Positions 52,992 to 64,000 of a stretch of 64,000 nucleotides of DNA are shown piece by piece. The position numbers and the translations under genes were made by a program. Location: the NCBI GenBank assembly GCA_036346405.1, contig CM070568.1, positions 29,051,072 to 29,115,071 on the forward strand, given 5' to 3'. This DNA is from Phyllostachys edulis (Eukaryota > Streptophyta > Magnoliopsida > Poales > Poaceae). Positions within the stretch are counted from its first letter, which is position 1. Each line of letters begins with the position of its first letter. The notes under the pieces are model-generated. The model worked only from the letters and a program-made list of their open reading frames with translations. It searched no databases and had not been told where the DNA came from.

Positions 52992-55900
52992 TGTGAGGAC
53001 CCCTGAAATTGAATACGTTCCAAATTAAAAGATTATACCAGAGGCATAATTTTTAACAAGGAACAAAGTCAATTTCAGGTTCCCGGATATGTGTCTCATA
53101 TTAGTTCCCAACATCAAGACTAATGTGCACATATCCTATACAACATTCATACATAGTCATACAAGTCATACATTATACATGGAGTGATCTTACACGATAC
53201 AAAAGAAGTTCATAAGTTTACAAAAGTGACTGACAGTCTCAGAACACAAGAGTTTGCAGTGGAAGTAACTATAAACAGCAAAAGTTCCAACTAAGTTTGC
53301 CCATCACCCAAGGCAACTGAGTGGAAGAAGAAACAACGTCATTCGTTAGCATCGCCATAATCGGCGCTAATAGATGGGTCGTAAACATAACCGTCCTCAC
53401 CTGCAACAAGTGGTTAAATCCACTGAGTACAAAAGGTACTCGTAAGACTTACACAAACTAATAAAAGAAAGTGTTTAACAGAGCCTATCCAAAGGATTAG
53501 AGATATACATGTTAAATGTTGTCCAAAGGAAAGCTATACTGGTTTCGGTTTTTGCATAAAGCTAAATTTAATCCCTACACTTGCTAATTTGCAAAGACCA
53601 TTTTGTAAACAAAGTTTGAACCGAAAGGTAACAAATAAGAGTGTTAAGCATAACTTTAACATATCAAAGTGCTGACCACTTTGATAAAACAAACCACATG
53701 GATACTCCTCCATGCCAACAACCACAATTGCCCAAATCAAATTTTAATTTCAGAGTCTAACGATGATGTCTATCAAAACAAGTGTCGTCCGTAACCGTAG
53801 ACATGGCTATTCGAATAGTTTTAACCTTGCAGGGGTGTACACCTTTACCCACATGACTTGATCAGCCCGTAAGCCTCCGGATAATAGCACACTTCCTTAG
53901 GTATACCAGCCGGGTAAACCAAGACTTGGTATTTTTCAGCAAGAAAATCCCATTGAGTTAGACCACCCATGCAAGATGAACCCCAACTTAGTACACATAC
54001 ATATAGCAAATGCAAAGCGGGCATGCACGTTGTGTCGGAGGGGCCAGTGTGAGGTAGTTAGTATGTTGGTTTTCCTCAACATAAGTAATCGTGCTCCCTT
54101 ACATAGTATATATCACACTGGGTTCCTAAGGAACATAGGATTTCACGGTCTCTATGTCCTCACACCACCTGCGATCTAAAGCAATAAAATCTCCCCCTTA
54201 CTTAACCAAGCAGCACCCATACACCGTGTGTGAAAGTACATAAGGTACTTGAATTAACAACCCAAAGTTCGGTCCTTAATGATCCGGACAAGACTACCAC
54301 AATTCTCAATTCTCGTGCACGAAGGCACCCTCACTAGCAACCACTTGTCCAGATCTAAATCATGTTTCTAAAAGACAATTTAAAAACAACTTAACTTTAG
54401 TTCCAGAATCTGATCAGGTAAACAAAAAATTAATAAAAATCAAGATTCAGTGTTTCCCCCAGGATTGACAAGTTAATCTTGTCAACCCAATTATCGACCT
54501 ACTAATTTGCATGGCTAAGCATTCACATAGGACTAAGTAGTTCAACACATGATTACTATCTTAAGCTTAGGTGTATGAATAGATTAAGGGCAAGCCATAA
54601 TGGTAGGGATATAACTAACTAGACTCACAAATTATTGATACTTCAAAATAGCATGCACCCAGTTATCACTGCATTTCAAAATACTAAAGTATCAAAACTG
54701 GGATCAACATGTGCAAGAGGATGCTTGCCTTGATAATATTCCACTTGCTCAGTTTCTGGATGCTCAGAAATATAATCACTCGCATCAGGTAAATCAGTTT
54801 CTAGAAAGAGCGATAACAAATGAACATCGAGGAAAATACCAAATGCCAAAATGCTGAAAAGATGCATGACAAGTTTACAGAAGTAGTGTTCTGTTTTCTA
54901 AGTGAACTTAAGTGAAAGCTTTGGTTCAGTTAGAGTTCAACTAAACTTTCTGTAAACAATGCAAGATTAAAGTTATTAATGTGCAAGTGATTTAATTAAC
55001 AAGTTTTTAAGTAACAGAGACAAATGAGGGTTAGTCCAGATTATAATAACAACTATTACTAACAAAAGTACTTCACTAGATTTGGAGTTAATGAAATACT
55101 TATAAAATTTATCAGTTTAAACTATTTTTAGCGAAGAAGTAAACCAGATTAACATTTACTAGCACTAACCGACAGGTATTAAAGGTTAACTAACGAGCTA
55201 CAGTTCTGGCCGGAAATCCGACAACAGAAACTAGCTACCATGTGCTTGCTTGGCAGCTCACCGGAGCTGTGGTCCAAGGCGGCGCGAGCTAAAGCCCAAA
55301 ATGGGTTCACAATAGTGCAACAAACCTAATGGTGGTTGGAACATGGCCAGAGTTTGGCCGGAGCGGTGGCGCGGCAATGAAATGCGGCGGTGCTCAAACG
55401 ACACAAGCGGCTATGTCAGCCCGACAATGATTTAAATGAGTTGAAACATGCTTAAGCATCTATGGATCACAAGGAAACTACCTGAGCTAAGAAAACGGCA
55501 AGAGATCCAAGAAATAGCTCTGACGATGGTGACCAAAATGATGAGAGCTTCACACAAACAAGATAACCGAGACCAAATCAAATGGAATGAGTGGTCAGGA
55601 TAGCTTAAGTAGAGCTCCTAGATGCTCTGAAAAGAAGGGATTGAATAATGGCTTACCAGTTTAGAAATGAGGATGAAAGAACCGAAGTTGACCGGAAATA
55701 GAGAAAATCCAAATTCCCGATAACCCTATGAATCAAAAGACAAATTGATTGAGGGGTTTTACTAAGCATATCCTAGAACATGATATGACACGCAAAAAAT
55801 TGGAGATATCTCGCACAAAGATGACACTAGGATGGCATTCAGGGCACGCTCTAGACCGACAAAAGACAACCTCGTGGTCCAGGAGCTATGGCCAAAACCA

Positions 55901-57365
55901 AAAACTCATGTTAGCACCATGGATAAGGCATGGTAAAAGAAAACGAATGGCACATGAATGAGAAGGTATGCTTCGGTGAGGAAGAAGAACAATGGTCGCC
56001 CTGATTTGGTTGAAAAAATGTCACAGTGGTTTTGATGGTCTTCCTCGGCTGATTCTGACACAAATGGATTCATGGTAGCAATGTCAGCAATGGTGAAACC
56101 AAGTGGCGATTGCATGCACCGAAAAGCGCGGCCACGAAGCCACCTCAGTTGCGATGCGCTTGGAGCTGGCGCAATGGCGCGGAGAAGATGAAGAAGAGAG
56201 GCCGACGAGAGGGTCCGAGCTGTCAGTCCCAGCGGCGAAACGATGCGGCCTAGTCCGAATGGTGTGGATGGTCTGATCAAGTTTCAACGGCCCTGATCGA
56301 AAAGACTGTTCGGGCGGTCTGAACATCCCAATCCCTGCGGATGGTCCGATCGCAAGTGAATGACCTAGATTGAGTGGGGCGTTCAGATGGTCCAAACGGC
56401 CCAACTCATACTGACTGTTCGATCAAAATCTAACGGTCTCAAAAAGATGCACGCTTTAGTTTCAAATGAATGAAAGCGGTGCTGTCCGATAGAAAATGGA
56501 CGATCTAGATTGAGTGGATTGCTCGGATCGTCTGAATGTCATACTTGATGCGGACGGTCCGATTAAGATCTAATAGTTCAAGAGCGAGGCGCGTTAGGGT
56601 GGTCTGAACGTCACCGCTCCATCTGGCGGTTGAATTAAAATCGAACGGCTCACGCGCGTTGGGCTTAACCATTTGAAAAATGGCACGGTCTGATTGGAAA
56701 TTGACAGCCAGATCGCATGGAGCGTTCGGGTGGTCTAAACGTCACAACTGATCTGGTCCGTCCGTTTCAAATCGAATGGTTCACGCGCAACCTGGAGGTT
56801 GGGCTGAGCCCTTTGAACGTGGCTCGGTCGGTCCGATCGGCATAAGGCTCGACCTAACCAAGTCGCTACAGTGCCAATTGGCTTGGGCTGGGTCTATTTG
56901 GTTGACTAGAACCAAAATCAAACTTTAAAAGTTTGACCGGAGGGTTAAAAATATCAAATAAATTTATAAAAATACAAAATTTCTCAGAGAAGCTACTGGG
57001 CTGATATAGATCCCAAATAAAATTTTAAAACTCACTGGTCACATTTTAAAATGCTTAAATAAATCCTTTAACCGAATAGGGTTAATTAAAGAACAAGGAT
57101 TTTCTTAAGGTCAAAATGATCTCTAAAAATTTGAAAAAAATTATATTAATTTGTGATAATTAATCTAGTATTTGATTAAATTAATTACCAGAGTTCTTTA
57201 CTATCAAAACTTTGAAGTTTCCTCTTGGAGTTTAAATTCAAGTTTTAGGTTTGATTTGAATTTGAGGTTTTTAATTTGTAACAAATTATGCACATGTTTC
57301 AAAATGATCAAAAATGCTATAAAATGCATAATATTATTGTTTACTAAAATGAGGCTGTTACATAA
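52992..57365 (-). repeat. 5' LTR of the inner long-LTR element (about 4.4 kb)
   Basis: On the minus strand it runs from TGTAACAGCCTCATTTTAGT (57365) to GGTCCTCACA (52992). Its first 250 bp are nearly identical to the plus-strand LTR starting at 62061 (both contain CATGTGCATAATTTGTTA and TTCAAATCAAACCTAAAACT). GGACCGTCCGAT-type clusters lie at 56250-56830 and the splice-donor-like ATCAAGGCAAGCATCC at 54718-54734. The middle (55200-56250) is GC-richer with gene-like composition but no clear ORF. Confidence 0.7.
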
Positions 57366-57452
57366 ACAGTTTTCCATATAGAATACGCTCAAAAAAAATT
57401 CCCACTTATTTCTATTATATCTTCCAAAAAATGAAATTTTTGGGATGTTAGA

Positions 57453-58311
57453 ACTATAGGCACTTTGCGTTTGATTGTTGTGCGAATAAGAAAGAAGAAA
57501 AGGCCCTTGTTGCTGAGAAGCATGAAGATGATGAGCCAGCACTGCTCATGGTTGAAACTTGCAAACTCGCCCAGTCCACCAAAGAAGTACCCGATGAACT
57601 GATGCTCAATGACAACAAGGTTGTCCTTGACACTAGTGCAAGTAACCACATGACCAGCTGCAAACGTATGTTCTCCGGACTAGATGAATCACTCAAGGGT
57701 ACTATGAAGTTCAACGATGGTTTAGTAGTGAACATATGTGGACGTGGAACTATTCTGCTAGAATGTCAAAGCACAGAGCATAAGGTACTCACTGATGTTT
57801 ACTATATTCCAAATTTGCGTAGCAATATAGTGAGCATTGGCCAACTTGATGAGCATGGCTGTAGAACAGTGGTAGCAGATGGGTATTTGAGTATCTCTGA
57901 CAGGCTAGGAAGATTGCTTGCTAAAGTCAAAAGATCAAGAAACAAACTCTATGTTCTGGATCTCCATCTAGCTCAACTAGTGTGCTTACTGTCTAGTTAT
58001 AAGGAAAATGCATGGCTGTGGCATGCCCGGTATGGACATCTGAATTTTTAGGCCCTATGAAATCTGGCCCAGAACAATATGGTGCAAGGCTTGCCGATGC
58101 TTGATCATGTGAATCAGTTGTGCGACGGGTGTTTAGTTGGTAAACAACGTCGAGCTCCATTTCCATCAAAGGCAATGTACCGAGTTGGAAAAACACTTTA
58201 TCTATTTTATGGCGACTTGTGCGGGCCAATAACTCCAGCAACCCCTACCAACACCAGTTACTTTCTGCTGTTGGTGGATGATTTCAACAGGTATATGTGG
58301 GTGGCACTGCT
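57453..58311 (+). pseudogene. Copia B zinc knuckle, protease, pre-integrase and integrase start
   Basis: Reading resumes with NYRHFAFDC, the second half of a CCHC zinc knuckle. The frame continues through VVLDTSASNHMTSCKRMF (protease; DTSA where DTGA is usual, catalytic Asp kept), SNIVSIGQLDEHGC, and LWHARYGHLNF followed by a stop (TAG at 58049-58051). After the stop come LCDGCLVGKQRRAPFP (pre-integrase HHCC) and LFYGDLCGPITPA and FLLLVDDFNRYMWVALL (integrase core start). It is broken at 58312 by a solo LTR. Confidence 0.85.
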
Positions 58312-59003
58312 TGATGCGACAATGGGTGTCCTGATCTTTCGATAAGAAGGATAACTCAATTTGGCGGAGACAACTCTCATGATTTGGCTACCAATCGCAC
58401 ATAACTAATATATCCATAATCGCTGAACCAACTCCGTGATTGTTATCGACCTTGCTAGAAGCATGATCCACCTGACCACGAGGGTCTTATTCTTGCATGC
58501 AATCGAAGAACAAGGCAAGAACACGATAGATAAAGAATCTAAAATTGTGAATAGGAATTAAAACTGTATTGATAAGTGGGGTTCGGAAGATAATGTCGCT
58601 GTTGATCTCGTCGAACAAGAGGACAAAGTATAAAGTAGCAAAGCTAAACTTCAATTTAACAAAACCCGAATTTTGCTAAAGGGGCGACGGCTCCTATATG
58701 AGGAGTGCGGCCAGGAGGTGGAAACCCTAGGAGGTACTATTTATGGTACTGTTCACACATGAACAGTACATGCCTAGGTTGCCCAGCCACCAGATGGGCC
58801 AAGTTGTCGGCCAATACATTACGTAGCCCGTGGGCCAACAATAGGTGACGCAACACCATGGCATGTACAAGTAGCTCGGCCCAATTGGATTATATGGAAT
58901 TGCCATAGCCGAAAGTCCAATTGGAGAAGGTGTGGTTGCAATAGAGGATGCAGTGCAGTATGTCGAAGTAGTGGTTGCATCCTTAGGGTTGATGTCCTCA
59001 TCA
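58312..59003 (-). mobile_element. Solo LTR (692 bp) inserted in the copia B integrase
   Basis: TGATGCGACAATGGG to GATGTCCTCATCA, with imperfect inverted ends and a perfect 5-bp duplication CTGCT (58307-58311 and 59004-59008). Removing it rejoins the integrase reading ...MWVALL with KAKDQALSVFKKLKM. TACCATAAATAG on the minus strand (near 58746) is a likely TATA region, so the promoter points to the minus strand. No internal genes are present; it is the product of LTR-LTR recombination or a TRIM-like element. Confidence 0.8.
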
Positions 59004-59008
59004 CTGCT

Positions 59009-59077
59009 TAAGGCTAAAGATCAAGCATTGAGTGTCTTTAAGAAACTGAAGATGAGTATTGAAATGGAGAAAGATGG
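59009..59077 (+). pseudogene. Copia B integrase, second piece
   Basis: LKAKDQALSVFKKLKMSIE then MEKDG, the stretch after WVALL in copia integrases. It is cut at 59078 by a plus-strand LTR start (TGTAACATCCC), with GATGG (59073-59077) as the expected left target duplication. Confidence 0.75.
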
Positions 59078-62060
59078 TGTAACATCCCAAACAATGGTTT
59101 GTGTTTCAAATGTATAAAATTTTGGGGTTTTCAAAAACTTTTGATGAAACTCATGAGTTTGCACTTGGTTTTCTAAACTTTGCTTTAAAATTCAAACTTT
59201 AAGCTTGAATTCAAGTTTCTACTTGATTCTAGAAAAATGTTTGTATAAGAGCCTCTGGTAATAATTTTGTAAAATACTAGATGAGTTATCACAGATTAAT
59301 ATAAATTTTCACAAATTTTTAGAAGTCAAATTGATATCACTAAAATCCTAGCTAAGTTACAAATATAGATTTAAAAAGGAATTTATTTTAGACAAATTAA
59401 ATATGAACAGTGGCCAAAATAAATTTTCCTAAGTCCTAGTTGAATCTGAGAACACCTACAAAAAATTTCAGAATTTTTAGAATTTTATTGCTATCTTTAA
59501 CAGCCTAGTCCAACTAGCTTTATTTCGGTCAATATGAAATCCAACTCAAACCCTATTTGAACTGATCGAACCGTTTGATCTGGCTGAAGACATCGGGACC
59601 GTCCGATTTGATCTCAACGGTCCAGATTGATTGAGCTGTTCGGACCGTCTGAACGTCCCTTTCACGTGGACCGTCCGATTTGATCTCAACCGTCCGACTT
59701 GACCATAGCTGGTCGGACTGTCCTGATCAGATCTGATGGTGCTGCACCACTGCCCATTCGGATTGACCAAGCGGAGCTGGTTCGACCGTGCCTTTGCGCC
59801 GCACTGGACCAGACACGGACCCGACACCGACCCGGCCCTCACCTCTCTCACTTACCTGCAGATCCCACCGGACAGGTCGTCTTCTCCGCGTGGCTAACGC
59901 CCGCACGCCAGCTCGCAAGCACGCTAGAGAGTCGTGGTAGCTCTGCCGAGCATGATCGCCACTGCCCCCGGTTTTTGCTCGCCTTCGCGTGCAACACCCG
60001 GTCATCGCCATTCTCTGACTGGCATTAACTCCCCATCAACTCCTTTCACTCTCTAGAGCTTGCCCATGCCATTGTGTCTGCACCGGGCGCTTCATCGCCG
60101 AGCAGTGCCTCCCTCGCGTCCTCTGCCCTGACCTGTATAAATACCCCCCCTAGGGCTCCATCTCTCGCCATTTGCTACCCCAAGCTAGCCCCTACCTTTC
60201 CTCCTCTTTCCACAATGAGAAACGGCCGAGAGCTCAAGCTCTTCATTTTCAGCAGTGACACCGCCACAGTGCCCCAGCCGCCACCGTGAAGCTTCTCCCT
60301 TTCTTTGTGCGTCATAACATGTTCCAGCTCACCATCTCTATTTTCCCTCAATTAATTTTGAGTTTCACTTGCAGGAGTTGTCGAATTTAGTTGTTCCTCA
60401 AACCCGACCAAAAACGGCATTCATCATCCTCATCTCCGATAAGAGGCTCCACTTTCCAATTCCTTGCTCTCACACCATCTTATGAAACCACTCAAACTAC
60501 CCCTACCCTCCTTTGTGCCTGTTTTTGCTCAAGCCGAGCTCTCCTCGGAAGCACCACCTCCACCGCCACCTTTCTTCACCGATGGCCCTTCTTCGGCGAA
60601 CTCATCCTCACCGTGTCATCACGGTGAGCTTTTAGCACCTCTTGGCCTCTCATGCGCGTGCTATTTAACTTTAAACATTGCCGGGTGGCATTTGTCGTTG
60701 TGGTCATATGGTCACCACCGCTCGTCGGCATCGCGCCACCGCGTCAGACGTCCACCGGTCTCGTCGCCATTACCGGTAGCTCTATCATGATGAGGGGGTC
60801 ACATTTTAGCCCTTGGTCTATGCCGCCTTGGCCTCCTGCGCCGGCGATTAGCCGGAGCAGCTCGCGACTGTACACGCTTCATTGTCGGACAGCCGATAGG
60901 AGCTGTAGCACAATCATTAGAAGTTAATCGTTGTCTTAAGCATGGATCATTGTGTTGATCCGACTTTAACTACTCTAATGTCTCACTGTTGCGTGGGACC
61001 GAACACAAAAATCTGGATGTTTAAATGCGCTGTTATCCGTGCCGAGTCACTTACAAGTGGGCTCAAGGCCGTTAAGTGCTCAGATTCTACCCTGTGCGTA
61101 GCACTGGTTGTGGACCTCGTCTGTCATTGTCTTTAGGCTAGGTCTAGCTGTGTATCTAAAGTAATTTATGCATTTGGAAATTTCTGAATCAAATTACTTT
61201 TGCGCTAAAAACTCAAATAACTTAGAAAATTCATATCTAATTCATTTTAGCTCCAAATTGAATGAAACCAATTTTGCTAGTTTTCATTCTTAGTGTACTT
61301 TTAAATAAAATAGATTCTAAGTATGCTTCCATTCTAGAAAACTTTGGCTAGTTAAAAGAGATTGTTTTACACTAGAAAATGAGTTTAAACTTTAAAAATT
61401 CATAAGTATTTCATCTTAACTCCGAACAGAGTAAACTTAATTTTTTTTAATTCTAATTTTTCCTATACTTTAACTTGGCATAAGCTTGATTCTTGATGCT
61501 GTTGCAAGAAAGTGTGGATAGATAACTTATTTGGGAAATCATGCTTTTAACTTGTTAAGCACTTAGAAAATCCAAATAAATTTCTTTTGGACTGAAACTT
61601 TCTCCTAAAATTCTTCAAACATCTTTCTCTACCTGTATTGTATGTATGATTGGATGAAGTTGAATTTTGGTTATTTTGGTGTTATTCGTTCTTTTGTGCG
61701 ATCGATAGGTTTTGATGATTCTTTTGAATACAAAAGTGATCCTCAGCAGCAAGTGGATTATCTCCAGTAAGGCAAGTGGTTCTCCTTTGATACACGTTGA
61801 TCCCATTACTTGCGCATGCTAATATTGTCATTTCAACTGTACGTATGCATGCTATGTTGACAAGTTATTTCTCAGTTCTCGATAGTTCACTTGATTAGTT
61901 GCTTGAACTGTAGGTAAATATCCATCCTTTACCACTAAGCCTAGGTTTATATTTGCTGTGATTTAGAGCTCGCTAGAGGGACTCTAATCACCTTATATTT
62001 GGTATGCGAGTTGTTATCGCTTAGCCATGCTTAGAACAGTAGTCTGGGGATCATCGCGTC
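59078..62060 (+). mobile_element. Long-LTR gypsy-family LTR (plus orientation), cut by another copy
   Basis: Starts TGTAACATCCCAAACAATGG inside the copia B integrase. It includes GGACCGTCCGATTTGATCTC and related motifs (59570-59730) and a GC-rich gene-like middle (59800-60920) with a TATAAATACC box near 60136. The 3' part is AT-rich and holds the splice-donor-like AGTAAGGCAAGTGG (61766-61779). It breaks off at 62060 where a related LTR begins. Confidence 0.75.
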
Positions 62061-64000
62061 TGTAACAACCTCATTTTTGTGAACAGTAAAAACATGCATT
62101 TCATATCATATTTGTCATTTGGAAGCATGTGCATAATTTGTTATAAATTAAAAACCTCAAATTCAAATCAAACCTAAAACTTGAATTTAAACTCCAAGAA
62201 GAAACTTCAAAGTTTGGCTAATAAAGAACTCTAGGAAATAATTTAATCAAATACTAGATTATTTATCACGAATTAAGATATTTTTTGTTAGATTTTTAAA
62301 TATAAATTTGACCTTAAGAAAAATCTTTGTTCTCTACTTAAACCTATTCGGTTGAAATATTTAATTAAGTATTTCAAAACGTGAACAATAGTTTTTAAAA
62401 CTTTTTATGGGATCTATATCATCCCAGAAGCACCTCTGAAATATTACATATTTTTACAAATTTATTTGCAAATTTTAAACCTTAAGTCAAGCTTCACCTA
62501 ATTGATTTTCCTTCGGTCAAACTTTGGACTCAAACCGCACCCGTTGCACTGTAGCGACCCATGCCGTTTGGCTTGGCTACACCAAGCCAGCTCGTGCGCG
62601 CTCGTTTCGACCATGCTGTGTCGCCTTGTTTCGCTGACCACCCGGGCCCACCTTGTCAGCCGCTCATCCTCGTCTTCTCCGCGAGCCATGCTAGTGCCGG
62701 GCGATGCCGAGAGCGAGGTGGCATTGCGCCGCGTGTTTCGTCGCATGCAAGCACTACTTGTCCTTGCATTGCTAACATGAGTAGGTCTATTGCCACCACG
62801 CACGTTCGCTCTCGTTCCCTTCGGTGAAGAAGCCATAAAAACCCTCGCTCGCTCTCTCGGCCAAACTGACGAAGCTTTTGGTTCTTCCTCGTCGTTGAGG
62901 CCTATCCTCCCATTCTTGTACCCTTTGTCTTCTATCTTGATGCCTTATTCAGCTTGCTAATGGGAGGCCTTGATTTTACTTGTAGTTTCAGAACCGAGGG
63001 TTTGCCATTTGGTGTTTCGGAGCGCGCACCGAATGCCAGCTTTGGGTCAATCTTGCATTCGGTAAGTTCTTAGTAATTCTCTTCGTGTCAATTCATGTCT
63101 TAGACTTTGGGGAGTAAAACCCTCGTCTTATTGCCCCAATTATCCTTTAGGTTGGACAAATTTTAAAATCTTTTATTTTTCGGCCGAATTTGCCCCCTTT
63201 TGTCTCCAACTCCGGTCGGGTGAGTCATTTCTCAATTCCTTCCATTGTGAGCTTCTTATGGGCCTAAGAGACCTATCCTGATCACCCACTGTTGGTTTTC
63301 GTGCCCAGGGTGTCTTGTCGTCGTGGATCTCTTTCTGTCGATTTTCAGTCACACGTCGCCAGCGAGCTTCAGCTCTTCTTCGGCCCCCTTTTCAGCTCAG
63401 GTAGGTCCCTCATAACCCCTAGTAGCATAAGCAAGAGTTATTTTGCTTAATGTGCGTTCAAATCGGAGCAGCCATTTTTGCCTGTTTCTGCGCCGCTGCT
63501 GTTTCTTGTCGCGCCGCCGCTAGGGTTCGTTGCCAGCCAATTTCCGGCCACCATCCGGACCGCCACACTATTATGGTTCTGTTTTGGTCTTACGTTACGC
63601 GCGGTAGTATATCGCGCGCCGACTAATCGTAAACAAAGCTCATGGCTGCCGCTGCTCTATTGTCGGATGCCCCGACAACACTGTAGCGGCGGTTAGCCGT
63701 TAAACGCTGTCAATTAGGTTAAACGCTGATTAGTTATTAAATGAAGTACTTAGTTGTCTCACTGACGGGTGGGACCTCGAACTTAACTGCGTGTTGTAGC
63801 CTTTAACTTACGCGCTGAGATGCTAACGCGTGGGCCCATTTAATCGGTTAAGTGGATGCGCCAGATTCGTTAATACGCCTTGTGTTAAGGGAAAACGTAT
63901 TTTGTTACTTTGAAAATCAAAAGTTCTCCTTCGTTATTGGAAAACGTAATTTCGATTTTGTGTCTTCAACGCGTCGCTGCGGTGGGGCTAGGTCAAGTTT
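62061..64000 (+). mobile_element. Second plus-strand LTR of the long-LTR family (runs off the window)
   Basis: Begins TGTAACAACCTCATTTTTGT. Its first 250 bp nearly match the inverse LTR ending at 57365, so these are two members of one subfamily in opposite orientation about 4.7 kb apart. The middle (62520-63720) is GC-rich with short open frames (for example 92 aa at 62502) lacking known domains. GCGTC (62056-62060) is the expected left target duplication. Confidence 0.75.

Larger units (their letters stand above)
47669..57452 (-). mobile_element. Long-LTR retroelement block inserted in copia B gag (minus orientation, composite)
   Basis: The right edge, on the minus strand, starts TCTAACATCCCAAAAATTTC at 57452 (expected TGTAACATCCC). 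The left edge is near 47669-47690, where GGACCCC and TTTGAATAC resemble the LTR end at 52992. The block has at least two layers. A second LTR of a related subfamily starts at 57365 (minus TGTAACAGCCTCATT) and ends at 52992, followed by a primer-binding site (52988-52975) and an interior with a 160-aa ORF. 47.67-51.8 kb is LTR-like DNA of a more diverged subfamily. No gag-pol is visible. The outer boundaries lack a clear 5-bp duplication. Confidence 0.6.
46737..64000 (+). mobile_element. Ty1/copia retrotransposon B with very short LTR, split by at least three later insertions (3' end not seen)
   Basis: The order is short 5' LTR (46737-46849), primer-binding site, gag (46890-47668), zinc knuckle resuming at about 57453, protease and pre-integrase (57500-58130), then integrase in two pieces (58131-58311 and 59009-59077). 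Three blocks interrupt the reading order: about 47669-57452, 58312-59003 and 59078 onward. Each sits inside a codon series that continues on the other side. RT, RNase H and the 3' LTR are not seen and must lie beyond the window or be lost. Confidence 0.8.

Noticed and set aside
47669..57452. A single element with two 4-kb LTRs and a 1.2-kb interior
   Set aside because: The two LTR-like halves look too diverged to be a pair, there are two different LTR starts at 57365 and 57452, and no 5-bp duplication could be matched. A two-layer nest fits better.

Overview
The window looks like grass (Poaceae) nuclear DNA. It is a dense nest of LTR retrotransposons, CACTA DNA transposons and MITEs around a single intact-looking host gene. 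The grass assignment rests on four things: the extreme GC content of the host reading frame, BARE/Angela-type LTR ends, CACTA subterminal repeats, and Ty3/gypsy elements carrying the plant-specific 'putative gypsy type transposon' antisense protein. I do not assign a species, and I see no tRNA, rRNA or CRISPR array.

Layout. (1) 1-15942 is a Ty3/gypsy element whose 5' end lies outside the window. It has a decayed plus-strand pol (RNase H, integrase), two blocks of tandem repeats, a minus-strand ORF with its own TATA box, and a 3' LTR at 15307-15942. A complete 8.1-kb CACTA element (4136-12249, ATC target duplication) sits inside the antisense ORF. (2) 16167-22937 is a complete but heavily mutated Ty1/copia element with 272/273-bp LTRs and an ACCAT target duplication. 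(3) 22938-25772 is mostly unassigned AT-rich DNA with one Stowaway-type MITE. (4) 25773-32140 is a composite: BARE/Angela-like copia LTR pieces in both orientations form a large inverted repeat, mixed with a long-LTR gypsy piece and a 1.4-kb CACTA derivative (28591-30004, ACA duplication). (5) 32141-35736 holds unassigned sequence, short duplications and a long-LTR fragment. (6) 35737-42999 is a second copy of the gypsy family in (1), on the minus strand, with two LTRs and an AGCTC duplication. (7) 43316-45197 is the host gene, a single-exon Nodulin-like/MFS membrane transporter of 595 aa. (8) 45340-46560 holds a GCAACA-rich array and a captured 5' fragment of an ankyrin/AAA-ATPase gene. (9) 46737 to the end of the window is a copia element with very short LTRs. 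It is split by a minus-strand long-LTR retroelement block (about 47.67-57.45 kb), a solo LTR (58312-59003) and a plus-strand long-LTR element (from 59078), which is itself split by another from 62061.

How the parts relate. The two gypsy copies share the same design: gag-pol on one strand, and an antisense ORF with a separate TATA box about 110 bp before its ATG, reading inward from the 3' LTR end. Most polyproteins are broken, and several have catalytic residues changed. The long-LTR family occurs at least five times and carries conserved internal features: a splice-donor-like CAAGG(C/T)AAG motif and clusters of near-palindromic GGACCGTCCGAT repeats. The transporter gene is hemmed in, with a retrotransposon ending about 0.3 kb upstream of its TATA box and transposon-like DNA starting about 0.15 kb past its stop.
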